Positions 32,430 through 44,990 are shown, numbered from the stretch's first letter. The stretch is DNA of 64,000 bases from Dactylis glomerata (GCA_007115705.1 QXEO01000170.1:1189062-1253061); one strand, 5' to 3'. The notes: generated from the letters alone by a model not told the origin. Translations and numbers: made by a program.

Positions 32430-32715
32430 CAAAAATTATGGCGGAAAGTAGTAACATGTTCTCGATTCCTCCTAAGCCAAACATCAACGATTGCAATGCT
32501 GAAAAATATTGGATGTCTTGGTTTAGTGCAAACCCTAGTCGCACTACGCTTCATGTTCTAGTAAGGTTGTAGGCGTGAGGTTGCTATTTAAAGACCATAT
32601 GTGATGCTTGCTCAACACAAGCTCATAAGTGCGGTTCAGAGAGCATATGCATGGATCTATTGCTGCCTATACACTGACAATACTTTGATCTTGTGTGTAC
32701 CTCCAGTAGTGCACC
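32430..32715 (+). promoter_or_regulatory. Promoter-like repeat, copy 3
   Basis: Most diverged copy: AGTAGTAACATGTTCTCGATTCC, TTGGATGTCTTGG, then CTATTTAAAGACCATATG (TATA core changed to TATTTAAAG, from 32585), CACAAGCTCATAAG and GAGAGCATATGCATGGATC. Same order, spacing and strand as copies 1 and 2. Confidence 0.5.
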
Positions 32716-33911
32716 TCACATGCTAGTTAGCATAGTCGTACGTGCCGTGATCCGTTCTTTCCTACACAAGACTAGGTCTAGAAGACAACCAATCGATGGG
32801 CAATTTGAAAATATTGCAGGACACAAAACTTGTGCTGGAGGCTGATCTGTGCGTTGTCCAGAGAGGACACATTTGTTTCATTTTTCTCACCAAGATCCCT
32901 CCAAGGCAGAGAATAAATATCCAGATGTTGAAGTCATCCAGAAGTCACAGTTTGCACCGTTGACTCAGCTAAGGAAAACTTTTGCAAATAAACTTCAGTA
33001 AAAATGATAACTGTACAAGTTGTCAAGATCCCCCAGAGAGCGTCAGCACCTACATATTCTACTCGAATATATTTTCAACTGGGATAAGGGATAAAATTGG
33101 GATCAACCCCCATGCCTTCCAAGATATATCAAAATCCAGGAACTCAAGGTGCTATTATCTAGGTCGTCGCTACTCCAATTCTCTGGAGATACGCGCTACT
33201 AGGAATGCTAAGGGCGTGATTAGTTGTCTGTGAGCAGTTGGACCAGGCTCTGGGGAGCAGAAATCGAGTTGATTGGATGTCATGAGTCTCTCCATATCTC
33301 GTATCGCACGTCGTTTAAAGCACCCAAAAGTGCCCTCTACACAGGCTCTGGGGATGCACTTAAATCGGGCGTTTCCCCGGGGCTAGGTGCTGAGAAGCGC
33401 AAAGGAAGAGAATCTTGCACGTGGGGATACATATGCTTTGCTTCCACTCACCCTCCTAATACTACTCCATCCTAAGCCCTCTCATATTAACACAACCGTG
33501 GTTCGTTTAAACATGTGTCCTACATGAAAAAGATGCACCTCAACGAGGTGAATCTATTTTGACTATCTGTTTCGAGTTTCGTTTGGTGTAAGCTTCAATT
33601 TCGTTTGAAATCAATTAGACCGAAGTTTGTCAAATACGTCGCACACGAGCCGCGTTGAAAAATTCCTTTGGTGAGTAGCTTCACCACACTGTTCCACACA
33701 ACTTTCGTGTTCTAAGTTTTTTGTTTCGGTGATCATAGAAAATATAGTCTGCATCTCTCTTGTATATTGCAATGATGTACGTACGTGTGTTCATCCTCTG
33801 ACTAAAGGTGTTCATCCTATGTGGACTGAAGGTGTTCATCTCTCTGGACTGAAGGTGTTCATACTCGTCGTTGTAGCATAGATCTTCGGAGCGCGGCACA
33901 GTGCGACAAAC
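32716..33911. other. Unassigned DNA
   Basis: Mixed sequence; a GTGTTCATCCTCTGACTAAAG-type motif repeats three times at 33787-33860. No gene or element boundary that I can support. Confidence 0.3.
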
Positions 33912-34136
33912 TCATACTAGTGGAAAAAAGGCTATTAGTGGCGCACCATTTTGGACTATGCGTGGCGCATATTGGATGCGCCACCACTGCCACGCCACTA
34001 ATACATATTTATCAGTGGCGCATCTCAATATGCGCCACGCATAATTCGAACTTTAGTGGCGCATATGACATATGCGCCATTAGTGTCTTATGCGTGGCGC
34101 ATACTGCTTAATGCGCCACTAGTGCTTAATGACACC

Positions 34137-34212
34137 AACACTGCTCTGCCTCAGTGGCAGCACATACCCTTTGCATTAGGGGCATCCAGGGTTCGAATCC
34201 TGGTTGCCTCAC
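34137..34212 (+). other. tRNA-like module in the CACTA 3 subterminal region
   Basis: TGCCTCAGTGG resembles a pol III A box and GGTTCGAATCC is a perfect B box, 37 bp apart. Between them CCCTTTGCATTAGGG could form an anticodon-like arm. No acceptor stem pairs, and the T arm has an extra base, so it is not a functional tRNA. It could be a tRNA-derived remnant or chance. Confidence 0.35.
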
Positions 34213-34594
34213 ACCTTTTTTTACAATTTTTTTCACAATTTTTTTTCACACTTTCTAACAAATATTAATTACTTCAAAATTTAATTACTTTAAAATATTT
34301 TCTCACTTTATTTGCGAGGAGTGTCATAATAGTTTATTTTCACACTTTCTAACAAATACTAATTACTTCAAAATTTAATAGTAACTAAGAAAAACACTAA
34401 AAAACTTTTCTCACTTCATTTGCGAGGAGTATCATAATAGTTTATTCAAAAAACCACGAATATCGTCATGTCACACGAACATCGATGTCCATACACACAC
34501 ATGTACGAATATTATGATAGTCTATATAGATTCAAGGAAACGCATGCATACACAAAAAATGTCATGATCTCGATTCCACGCTAGCTAGCTAGAG

Positions 34595-36184
34595 CTAGCG
34601 TCTCTTTGCAATCTTCTTGCCCTTCTTCCTCGCGGTTGAATACTTTAGGCCGGGAATGTTGAGGTTTCTTCTTGTGAACGGACAACCTTTAGTAGGTAGG
34701 GTGGTCTTCCTTCTTCCTGCGGCAGTCGGCTTGTCGAAGTACTTGTCGAATTCCTCTTTGATCTTTGGATCGCCGTTCTTTTCTAAGTCTTGCTCGTTGG
34801 CGTGTCCTTCCATTCCGATGATGCTCCTCTTGCCCCTCCTCATGACAACACGGCTTGGCTTTGACGGTTCGGTGATGAAGAAGCATTGGTCAACTTGGCT
34901 CGCGAGTACCCATGGCTCGTTTTTTGCGGAGGCGTTCTTCGCGGAGGCATCGGGTATAACCATGGTGGTGAAATACCGGTCCTCTTTCTGGACGCTCTTG
35001 GCCCATCTGACACGGAACATCGGCACCTTCTCTTCGGCGTAGTCGAGCTCCCAGATCTCCTCGATCCTTCCGAAGAATCTTTCCTTGACGGTGGCTTCAT
35101 CATCGACATAGGATAGCATCGTTACTCCTGAGTTCTGATATTTGGTACTCCTGTCCCTTTTCTCGGTGTAGAATCTATATCCGTTGATGTCGTAGGCCTG
35201 ATATGTCCTCATGTTGTGCCCGGGGCCCTGTGATAATGCAAAAATGAGTTTTTCATCCTCCGTAGAAGGCGTCGACTGTAGGCCGTGAAGCTTTTCCTTG
35301 AACCAAGCCGTGAAGCTGGAGTTGTGCTCTCTTGTTACGTCTCCCTTCTTCCTTGGCCGACCTAGGTCAATGAACTTCTGCTCTACAAAGCTTTTGTGCT
35401 CCTCCACCCAAGGGTCAACCAATTCGATGTGCTGTAGCGCGACGAGGTGTGCCCAGACAAAGTCGGGGCGTCGACCCTTTGCACCGACATGCAAGGCACA
35501 AAAACCCTCGCGGTGACCATGTCCGGCAAGCCTACCGAGGTGCGTCCTTTTGGGCAGACCAACAGGGTCGTCCGTGTCGTCCTCCTCGGTGCGTAGATAA
35601 TTCTGGCAAAACAAGACGCACTTGTAGGTCAGAAAGCCCTTGGCGATGCTTCCATCTGGACGGGACCTGTTGCGGATGAATCCTTTGATAACACCATTTA
35701 GCCTTTCAAACGATATCATGTTGTGCAGGAATGTCGGACCGAGATGAATGATGTCATCCATGAGACGGACGAGCAGATGCACCATGATATCAAAGAACGC
35801 GGGCGGGAAGTAAATCTCCAGCTCGCACAGTATCATGATGATCTCTTCTTGCAGCGTGTCGAGCTGCTTCAAGCCGATAGATTTCCTCGAGATGACGTCG
35901 AAGAAGTTGCAGAGGCCAAACAACGTCTCACGGACGTGCTCGTCCATTATCCCTCGGATCGCAACGGGAAGTATCTGTGTCATCAACACATGACAGTCGT
36001 GAGACTTCATCCCGCTGAACCTCTTCTTCGCTTCGTCCAGATATCTGCCTATATTTCCAGAGTAACCGTGAGAAACTTTAACTCCTAGGAGGCACTTAAA
36101 AAACTGCTCGAGCTCCTTCTCACTTAGAGTGAAGCAGGCAGCGGGAAACACCACATCCCTCCTCTTAGTCCAGGTGGGGCCCAC
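34595..36184 (-). pseudogene. C-terminal half of a TNP2-type transposase (N-terminal deletion)
   Basis: 529-residue frame with no internal stop. It corresponds to residues about 615 to the end of the 1108-residue TNP2 of CACTA element 2: LSEKELEQFFKCLLGVKV, KSHDCHVLMTQILPVAIRG, CELEIYFPPAFFD, FLHNMISFERLNGVIKG, RSRPDGSIAKGF, then EEIWELDYAE and RRGKRSIIGMEG near the end. It keeps the conserved Glu (SFERLNG) but lacks the Cys cluster and both Asp-bearing core motifs, so it cannot be an active transposase. Upstream it runs directly into the subterminal repeats, marking an internal deletion. The first few residues (MGPTWTKRRD) come from the deletion joint. Confidence 0.88.
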
Positions 36185-36481
36185 ACGTTATCAATGGCGC
36201 ATTTTTTATGATGTGCGCCACTAATAGGTCAAATATGTGTGGCACATATAGCAAATGCGCCATTGATCAGACAGGATATTTTGTCGACGACCCTTCTGGT
36301 GGGTCTCACGTGGATATTAGTGGCGCATTTTGAACAATATGCGCCATTAGTAAGAAAATTATTAGTGGAGCATATTTGCAAATGTGCCACTAGTAAATAC
36401 TAGTGGAGCATATTGAATAATGTGCTCCACTGATAAAACATCTATCTATAAGCCTTTTCCCACTAGTGTCATCGGTTTTAG

Positions 36482-36609
36482 CGGCTACCGTCGGTGAGCG
36501 CCGACGCGGCGAGACGGACTCGCCGGCTTCGGCGTCACGGCGGCGTCGGTCTGGCCTCTTCACAGTGCCCATACATTGTTCTTGTTACAATGTGTGCCAG
36601 GTGCTCATG
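36482..36609. other. GC-rich target sequence, left of pol-less LTR copy B
   Basis: CG-rich stretch with GCCGACGCGGCGAGACGGACTC, similar to units at 43340-43430 on the other side of the LTR element. It is part of an interrupted older repeat. Confidence 0.45.
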
Positions 36610-36614
36610 CTCAC

Positions 36615-38256
36615 TGATACGTCTCCAACGTATCTATAATTTTTGATGCTCCATGCTTGTTTTTACACCATTTGCCTACTGTTTCGTTACACTTCGTGGC
36701 ACTTTTATGCATTTTCTGGAACTAACCTATTAACAAGTCGCCATAGTGCCAGTTCCCTGTTTTCTGTTGTTTTTGTGTTTCAGAAGTGATACACAGGAAA
36801 TATTCTCGGAATTGGACGAAACAAGTTCCTGAAGTCTTATTTTTCCCGGAAGCTTCCAGAGATCCGAAGAGGAGACGGAGTGGGGCCACGAGGTGGCCAC
36901 ACACCAGGGCGGCGCGGCCTAGGCCCTGGCCGCGCCCCCTACGTGTGAGACCGCCTCGGTCCACTTCTAGCGATGCCCCTTCGCCTATAAAGACCCCCCG
37001 ACGGAAAAAACCTAAGTACCCAATAAATTTTTCAGAACACATCGCGATCCGTCACCGCCGTCGACCCGAAGATCGGGAGGGTCCAGAAGCTCTTCCCGGC
37101 ACCCTGCCGGAGAGGGGAATCTCCACCGGAGGTCTTCTTCATCGCCATGCTTGCCTCCGGAGCGATGAGTGAGTAGTCTACCTTGGACTATGGCTCCATA
37201 GCAGTAGCTAGATGGTTGTCTCCTCCACCATGTGCTTCATGTTTAGATCTCATGAGCTGCCCTACATGATTGAGATCACCGTTATGTAATTCTACATGTT
37301 TGGTTTGTTGGGATCCGATGAATATTGGTGTTATGATTGAGTTGCTATACTGAAATATATCTTTTGTTATTTCTATGTTGTTTATGATCTTGCATGCTCT
37401 CCGTTGTTAGTAGCTATCTTGGCCGAGTAGTTGCTAGTGACTCCAAGATGGGGTACTTATGCTCAATAGTGGGTTCATGCCTCTATTTAACCTGGGGGAG
37501 TGACAGAAACCTCTAAGGTTGTAGATGTGCTGTTGCTACTAGGGAGAAAACAACATTCATATGCTCAAGGGCATATGCTTTGTTTACATTACACACATTG
37601 CTTAATGCAATTATCTGTTGTTCGCAACTTAATACTTGTGGAGTTCTCGGATTGATTCACCACAAGTGGATTATTAGTCATAGATGCAGTTGGATGGCGG
37701 TCTATGTATTTTGTTGTAATGCCCAGATTAAATCTCATAGTGATCTTCTTAACATATCACGTTTATCTTTATTCTATCAATTGTCCAACTGTAATTTGTT
37801 TACCCAGCATGTGTTATTTATCTTATGGAGAGACACCACTAGTGAACTGTGGACCCCGGTCCTATTTCCATCATATTGTTATCATATGTTTACTTTACTC
37901 GCACTGTTTACTTTACTCGCATACTTCTACTGTTTTCCACTTGATACGCTCATAACCTTTATTTCAAGCAAACCGGTGAGATTGACAACCTCATCGTAAG
38001 TTGGGAACAAAGTATTTGGTTGTGTTGTGTGCAGGTTCCGCGTTGCTACTAGCCGAAGATGAGTCAACAAGTATCGTTAAATGACGCTCTTGTTGGAGTG
38101 TTATTAAGCCAGTCCGCATCACCTTCAGTCATATTGTCTGCTCTTCTCCTGATCGATAAACCTTGGTTTCTTAACTGAGGGAAAATCTGCTGCTATATTC
38201 ATCACACCTTCCTCTTGGGGTTCCCAACGGGCTGGTCATTCACCACGCATCAAGCA
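36615..38256 (+). repeat. 5' LTR of copy B
   Basis: Starts TGATACGTCTCCAACG, ends CACGCATCAAGCA; TATA-like CTATAAAG at 36985-36992 would give a transcript starting in the R region just downstream. Confidence 0.95.
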
Positions 38257-38266
38257 ACAAATTTTC

Positions 38267-38284
38267 TGGCACCGTTGCCGGGGA
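38267..38284 (+). other. Primer binding site of copy B (tRNA-Asp)
   Basis: TGGCACCGTTGCCGGGGA, 10 nt after the LTR; one mismatch (A for G at position 5) from a perfect complement of plant tRNA-Asp. Confidence 0.85.
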
Positions 38285-38444
38285 AGAGTGGAAGACCTCT
38301 GCAAGGGGAGTTTTTTGCACACACATCCTTTACTTTGTTATTATTTTGCTTTACTTTAATTATTTTACTTGCATCGTTTTATATTAAAAACCCAAAAAAA
38401 ATTAGAATCCTTGGTAGTTGTTATTCCTTTACTTTTAGTTCATC

Positions 38445-39037
38445 ATGCTGTTCCCTAAGTACGTTCTGGAGGACCTCTCAGTAGGTAGTGGTTCAATTAT
38501 TGGGAAAAGTAACATTGAGGAGTTCTTTAATCATGTTAGTATGCATAAGGAAGTTGAGGAAAAACCTTTGGTTGAGATAGCTCCTAGTATTAAAGTTGCT
38601 TCTGCTTATTTAATTCACATGTTGGAAACTAGGTTTGCTAGTCTTAATCCTTTTACGCAATACATGTTCCTTAAGCTTCATGAAATTGAAGATCCTGAAA
38701 AGAAAGCTTTTATTTTGGAAGCTTTGCGCTTAGAATTTAAAGATGTCGTTATTGAAGCTAGAAAAGTTCTTAAACGTTTTAATAAACTCGGTTCACCTAT
38801 GAAGGTTATTAGTACAAACGATGAAGGAGCCGAAATACCTATACCTAGCAAGCTCTTGGGATTGTGTGAAGCTTTCGAAAATAATTTTGACTGGATCTGT
38901 CCCCAAAATCTTTTAGTGATTTGAGTGAACCAAAGCGTGATCACAAAGGGGCTTCTAAAACTTATGTGGATGAAATACAATGCCTTATTGACAAAACTTC
39001 TGCAGTTGATCTTAATGCCCCTTCTGATGTTACTTGA
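38445..39037 (+). pseudogene. 198-codon ORF of the pol-less family, copy B, frameshifted
   Basis: Opens MLFPKYVLED and follows the copy A protein with scattered substitutions until FENNFDWICPQNLL, where an indel near 38912-38920 throws the frame and gives a stop at 38922-38924. The original frame resumes after it (KRDHKGASKTYVDEIQCLID) and ends at 39037. Position just after the primer site corresponds to gag. Function unknown. Confidence 0.6.
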
Positions 39038-39670
39038 TTCGCAATTTTCTGCGCCTAGCTCAAATGCGTTAAAGAAAAGCACTCTTGGGAGATAACCCAA
39101 TGTTTTATTTTCAGTACTTTTTCTTTTATTTGAGTCTTGGAAGTCATTACTACTGTAATTACCGCTCCTTATCTTGTTTATTTTATTGTTGTGCCAAGAG
39201 AAGCCTCTAATTCGAGTGAGGTAAAGATTTGGGGATGTTGCTGTCCTGAAACTGTTTTCGGTGCTGTACCGTAAAAATTCGTATGAATTCTCTGTATATC
39301 TTTTGGACCTGCGATTTCTTGTGCATATGCCCCAGGTTATATCCAAACTTTTGTTAGTTTAACACTTTGTGATTTGAGCAACAGAAAACCCCTCAAAAAT
39401 TCGACCTTTGTCAGCTGTTCTGTTTTGACAGATTTCTGCCACTATTTGTGTTTGCCGCTTTATCACTTTCTTTTGAGTTCTTTTGATCACGGAACTTTTG
39501 GGGAAGTTGCTACAGTAGTATATGCTATATATGTGGTGGTTTTGGGTTGAAACCTGAAGCAAAAAGAGGTTGATTATATGTTATGCTACACTAATGTTGC
39601 TAATAGATTTGTGTTTAGTTTTGTATGAAGGAAGTTTTCAAGTGTAGGGATTGGAGAATGATGAGATGAG

Positions 39671-40045
39671 TTGAAGAATGGACAAAAGCTCAAGTTTGGG
39701 GATACCCATGCATCACCCGAAGAAATATCCAAGAAGTACAAGCGTCAAAGCTTGGGGATGCCTCCGAGGCACCCCTTCTTCATCGGCAAAAATCAGGTCA
39801 CCTTTCAAGACACTATATTTTTATTGCTTCATGCACTATGTGTTTTTCTTGGAGCGTCAGTTGTTTTAGTTTTCTTACTTAGCTTAGTTTTGTTTGCTGT
39901 AATAAATGGTTGGACCCCAACAAATTTCCTTTGGAGGAGATGTACTCGTTTTCATTTGCCAAGAACACTCCATTTTTTATTCTTACAATTTCACCGAGTG
40001 TTCTTCTTTTTCTGCTACTGCTTTTGGTTTTCGTTTTCGCCTTGA
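39671..40045 (+). CDS. Hydrophobic ORF of pol-less element, copy B (no ATG)
   Basis: 124 codons opening with TTG; the frame and most residues match copy A, including IFLLLHALCVFLGASVVLVF and the F-rich C-terminus. The AAGCTTGGGGATGC motif is kept at 39748-39761; the second has decayed to AAGTTTGGGGATAC (39692-39705). Coding status is uncertain. Confidence 0.35.
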   Translation: MKNGQKLKFGDTHASPEEISKKYKRQSLGMPPRHPFFIGKNQVTFQDTIFLLLHALCVFLGASVVLVFLLSLVLFAVINGWTPTNFLWRRCTRFHLPRTLHFLFLQFHRVFFFFCYCFWFSFSP

Positions 40046-41661
40046 TTTGCATTCAGACCTTGTCATATCTTTTCATCAAGGTGTATTTTTGCCTCTGATA
40101 TTTATTGGTTTTCATCAAAAGAGGTGTCTTAGAAATTTCAAATGGTGTTTGAAAAGAGAAAAAGCTTTGTGCAAAAAAGTGGTACAAGAAGGAGCTTGTG
40201 TAGACTGCGGCTTAGGCTTTTTCATGTCATGCTTGATGCCTTTTTGATAGTATGTTTAGTGATTTTTGCTGTAGCATGACTTGTCTCAAATAACTGAGAT
40301 TGCTTAATGAGCCTCTGAAAAAATCATGCGTTGTTTTTATTGTATGGAAGCATTATTTTGGTTTTCTCCTTGATGCTTTATTTGGGTTGACTTGGCGCAT
40401 GCTCACACATGTTAGACTCTTACAAAGTCACCAATAGCCATCATGATCATTTAGTTTTTTACTTTTGATGCCATCTTATGCTTCTTTTAATGTCGCTTTG
40501 TCGCTTTGCATGATTATGGCCATTATTGCTCTCTTAGTTGGTCGCTCCCAGTCTTTTGCTAGCCCTCGCCTTGTACTGAGTATGAGCTCTACTCGTGCAT
40601 CCAACTCCTAAAAGCCAAAGTTTTCCAAAGTGTCCACCATACATACCTACTAGCAATTTGCTATTCCAAGTAAATTTGACTTGCTTTTATCTTCTCTTCA
40701 AATTAAACTCTTACCAGTGTTATGCGAAAATTGGTCAGTAAAGCTCTCACGAACCGGAAGGCACACTTTACTTTTTCCTGTTTTTAAAAATTTGACATTG
40801 TGGTCTCTTATGTTCAGTTGTTATGCTTGCAAGTTGTAAGTTGGATTCTAGCCCAGTCATGCTGTCATGGGGCAAGCTTTCAACATTGCACTTCTTATTT
40901 GAGTTGATATCGTGATCTTTTATTTATGGATGCCCGCGGTGTGAAATGAATTGGGAATCTTGTGGGGATCATGGAGTTTGTATATGTGTTAGGGAAATGC
41001 CTGGGCTGCCAATCTAAGCCATGCATAATTCATGGTGGAAATTTACAGCATACCCATGGTGGACATTCGACGACGCATCTCACAATAAAAAGCTAAACAT
41101 ATGGCAAATAAAAGATATGTCGAGGTGTTCATTGTCTGCTTGTCCTGTCATTTTGATGTGGGCTTGTTCCATGTCATCGGGCACGGAGGTACCCCGTTGG
41201 CGGTTCTCGATGATACATATATACTTACAATGACAAGAGCCTTGCTTGGGACTCTAAGTTGAGTAGCATGAGGTTTGATTGATTGATTCATATTGTTGGT
41301 TTCACTTGTTCTTAAATTATTTGTATCTAGTCGCCCTCTTAAACTTGAAGGTGTCCTATACATTTATGTTTTGCTCTCTATGAAGGACAAGCTGAAAACC
41401 ATTTGTATGTTTTTCCTTATAATTTGAACACACATTTGACTTTCATTGTTTCATTTTCATGATCTTTTGTTTGTGTTCATTTTCATGTTTACAACATGGT
41501 TGCAAAGTTTTTATTGTCAAGATTATATCTTCATGCTCATGTTTTAAGTTCTTATGATCCCAGCTCACAAATGCTTACATATATGATCAAGATTGTGTAG
41601 GTGCATGTCACCTCAAAAATTATTCTTTTGTTATCACTTACCTATTCAAGGATGAGCAAGA

Positions 41662-41679
41662 GTTAAGCTTGGGGATGCT
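41662..41679 (+). other. Polypurine tract of copy B
   Basis: AAGCTTGGGGATGC (41665-41678) directly before the 3' LTR start at 41680. Confidence 0.85.
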
Positions 41680-43321
41680 TGATACGTCTCCATCGTATCT
41701 ATAATTTTTGATGCTCCATGCTTGTTTTTATACCATTTGCCTACTGTTTCGTTACACTTCATGGCACTTTTATGCATTTTCCAGAACTAACCTATTAACA
41801 AGTTGCCATAGTGCCAGTTCCCAGTTTTCTGCTGTTTTTGTGTTTCAGAAGTGATACACAAGAAATATTCTCGGAATTGGACGAAACAAGTTCCTGAAGT
41901 CTTATTTTTCCCGGAAGCTTCCAGAGATCCGAAGAGGAGACAGAGTGGGGCCACGAGGTGCCCACACACCAGGGCGGCGCGGCCTAGGCCCTGGCCGCGC
42001 CCCCTACGTGTGAGACCGCCTCGGTCCACTTCTGGTGATGCCCCTTGGCCAATAAAGACCCCCCGACAGAAAAAACCTAAGTACCCGATCAATTTTCCAG
42101 AACACATCGCGATCTACCGCCGCCGTCGACCCAAAGATCGGGAGGGTCTAGAAGCTCTTCCCGGCACCCTGCCGGAGAGGGGAATCGCCACCGGAGGTCT
42201 TCTTCATCGCCATGCTTGCCTCCAGAGCGATGAGTGAGTAGTCTACCTTGGACTATGGGTCCATAGCAGTAGCTAGATGGTTGTCTCCTCCACCATGTGC
42301 TTCATGTTTAGATCTCATGAGCTGCCCTACATGATTGAGATCACCATTATGTAATTCTATATGTTTGGTTTGTTGGGATCCGATGAATATTGGTGTTATG
42401 ATTGAGTTGCTATACTGAAATATATCTTTTGTTATCTCTATGTTGTTTATGATCTTGCATGCTCTCCGTTGTTAGTAGCTATCTTGGCCGAGTAGTTGCT
42501 AGTGACTCCAAGAGGGGGTACTTATGCTCGATAGTGGGTTCATGCCTCTATTTAACCTGGGGGAGTGACAGAAACCTCTAAGGTTGTAGATGTGCTGTTG
42601 CTACTAGGGAGAAAATAACATTCATATGCTCAAGGGCATATGCTTTGTTTACATTACACACTTTGCTTAATGCAATTATCTGTTGTTTGCAACTTAATAC
42701 TTGTGGAGTTCTCGGATTGATTCGCCACAAGTGGATTATTAGTCATAGATGCAGTTGGATGGCGGTCTATTTATTTTGTTGTAATGCCCAGAGTAAATCT
42801 CATAGTGATCTTCTTGACATATCACATTTATCTTTATTCTATCAATTGCCCAACTGTAATTTGTTTACCCACCATGTGTTATTTATCTTATGGAGAGACA
42901 CCACTAGTGAACTGTGGACCCCAGTCCTATTTCCATCATATTGCTATCACCTGTTTACTTTACTCGCACTGTTTACTTTACTCGCATACTTCTACTATTT
43001 TCCACTCGATACGCTCATAACCTTTGTTTCAAGCAAACCGGTGAGATAGACAACCTCATCGTAAGTTGGGAACAAAGTATTTGGTTGTGTTGTGTGCAGG
43101 TTCCGCGTTGCTACTGGCCGAAGACGAGTCAACAAGTATCGTTAAACGGCGCCCTTGTTGGAGTGTTATTAAGCCAGTCCGCATCACCTTCAGTCGTATT
43201 GTCTGCTCTTGTCCTGATCGATAAACCTTGGTTTCTTAACTGAGGGAAAATCTGCTGCTATATTCATCACACCTTCCTCTTGGGGTTCCCAACGGGCTGG
43301 TCATTCACCACGCATCAAGCA
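41680..43321 (+). repeat. 3' LTR of copy B
   Basis: 1642 bp, same length as the 5' LTR; starts TGATACGTCTCCATCG and ends CACGCATCAAGCA. The TATA region has changed to CCAATAAAGACC near 42050. Confidence 0.95.
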
Positions 43322-43326
43322 CTCAC

Positions 43327-43454
43327 CGCGCTCGGACTTGCCGGCTTTGGTGCCTACCGGCGGCGAGCGCCAGCGCGGCACGATGGACTCGTCGACTTCG
43401 GCGGCTACCGGTGGCAAGTGGTGGCGTGGCGGCGTCACTTCGACATCTACCCCG
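43327..43454. other. GC-rich target sequence, right of copy B
   Basis: Continuation of the CG-rich repeat interrupted by copy B (compare 36482-36609); it ends where the next LTR begins. Confidence 0.45.
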
Positions 43455-44971
43455 TGATGACCCACAAGTATAGGGGGCGTATCGTAGTACTTTCGATAAA
43501 TAAGAGTGTCAAACCCAACGAGGAGCAGAAGGTGTTGACAAGTGGTTTTGATCAAGGATTCATTGTAAATACTAGCAAACGGGTTTTCAGGGGTATTTGG
43601 TAATGCAAATAAATAAAGTACAAGTAAATAAAAGATAGTAATAGCAATTGCAGCAAGTGGCCCAATCCTTTCTAGAGCAAAGGACAAGCCGGTTGTGTAA
43701 CTTATGATGACCAAACATTCTCGAGGACAAACGGGAGTTTCTGTCAAGAGCTTTCGCTTCATGCCGCTAAATAATCTTTATTGGTTTGATAAGTGTTATG
43801 GGGGTGAACCTATGCTAGCGCACTACCCTTCCAAGGATAAATACACACTTGTGATTATACCCCTTACAAGCATCCGCAAATACAAGAAAGTAATTAAGAT
43901 AAATCTAACCACAGCCTTAAACTCTAAGATCCTACGCTCCCTGGTGCAATGGTTTCCTAACGGAGGTTTAGGTTTCTGTCACTCCAGCAACCCCACAATT
44001 AGTAGACAAATACACAATGCATCTCACTAGGCCCATAAATGGTGAAGTATCATGTAGTCGACGTTCACATCACACCACTAGTGAAATAGCACCACAACAA
44101 ATAAATATCAAACTACTAAATATTACTTAACATAATTCCACTACTAACATCTTGACTTCTCCCATGTCCTCAAGAACTAAACGAACTACTCACAAGACAT
44201 CATATGGATCATGATCAGAGGTGAAATAATGGTAAATAACAATCTAAACATAAACCTTAATTCAACGGTTCCACTCAATAGCATCAACCACAAGAGTAAT
44301 CAACACCGGGAAAGTTTCCCCTAAGAATTTAACAAGATTCAACTCAAGATGTTACAGCGGGATGGCATGGTGATGGTGGAGATGAAGGTGCTGGTGATGG
44401 AGATGATGATGATGATGATCCCGATGAAGTCCTGTGTGATGGTGATGACGATGGCGATGATCTCCCCTCTCCGGGGAGGAATTTCCCCGGGAGATTCCTG
44501 CCTGCCGGAGAGCTTTTCTCTCTCTTGTGTTTTCCGCCCCGCAGAGGCGGCGGTGTCTATCTCTGAGCCCTCCCTTCACTTAGGTTTTCAGGGATGATAA
44601 AATATATGAAGGGGCGATGGCAAAAGTGGGCCAGGGTGGCCTCACCACAGGCTGGCGCGGCCAGGGATGGGCCCGCGCCCCCTGGTGGTGAGCCCGCCCT
44701 GTTGCTCCTCTCGCCTTCTCCTTCTGGCTTCTTCAGTCTTCTGGTAAAATATAATTTCCTGGTATTTTTCTGGAATTTCCTGATCTTTCGAAATATGGTG
44801 TCTTGACGGTCCTTTTTCCAGCAGAATCCTGACTCTGGCAGCAAATCCTCCAATGATCATCAAACATGTAAAAATAGAGGAAATAACATAAGTATTATCT
44901 CTAAATGTGAAATATATTGATGAATAATAGTAAATTATGATATAAAATAGTGATGCAAAATGGACGTATCA
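43455..44971 (-). repeat. 3' LTR of the decayed Athila-like element
   Basis: On the minus strand it starts TGATACGTCCATTTTGCATC at 44971 and ends ...TACTTGTGGGTCATCA at 43455; 1517 bp. The polypurine motif (AAGCTTGGGGGGG) lies just internal to it. Confidence 0.85.
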
Positions 44972-44990
44972 ACCCCCCCAAGCTTAGACC
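44972..44990 (-). other. Polypurine tract of the decayed Athila-like element
   Basis: Minus strand AAGCTTGGGGGGGT next to the LTR. Its core AAGCTTGGGGG recurs exactly at 46614-46624. Confidence 0.8.

Larger units (their letters stand above)
33915..36478 (-). mobile_element. CACTA element 3, deletion derivative
   Basis: Left end TACTAGTGGAAAAAAGGCT (first base C to T), right end inverted CACTAGTGGGAAAAGGCT, with 3-bp duplication TCA (33912-33914, 36479-36481). Subterminal TAGTGGCGCATAT units face ATATGCGCCACTA. Length 2564 bp. It carries only the C-terminal half of a TNP2-type transposase (34595-36184) and no second gene. Confidence 0.92.
36615..43321 (+). mobile_element. Complete pol-less LTR retrotransposon (copy B)
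   Basis: 6707-bp element with two 1642-bp LTRs, TG...CA ends, and a 5-bp duplication CTCAC (36610-36614, 43322-43326). The 3.4-kb internal region has a primer binding site, a 198-codon ORF with a frameshift, a hydrophobic ORF and a polypurine tract; it encodes no protease, reverse transcriptase or integrase. Compared with copy A it lacks a segment near its 3' end (the counterpart of about 1390-1640). The LTRs differ at about 15 sites in the first 430 bp by eye, so this insertion is much older than the one at 52789-61826. Confidence 0.95.

Noticed and set aside
34137..34212. Functional tRNA-Cys(GCA) gene
   Set aside because: An anticodon-like arm and perfect B box are visible, but no acceptor stem pairs and the T loop has an extra base.
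36786..37172. 128-codon frame present in the LTRs of both copies of the pol-less family
   Set aside because: It lies across the LTR TATA box, and LTR copies are identical by descent, so an open frame there is not evidence of coding.
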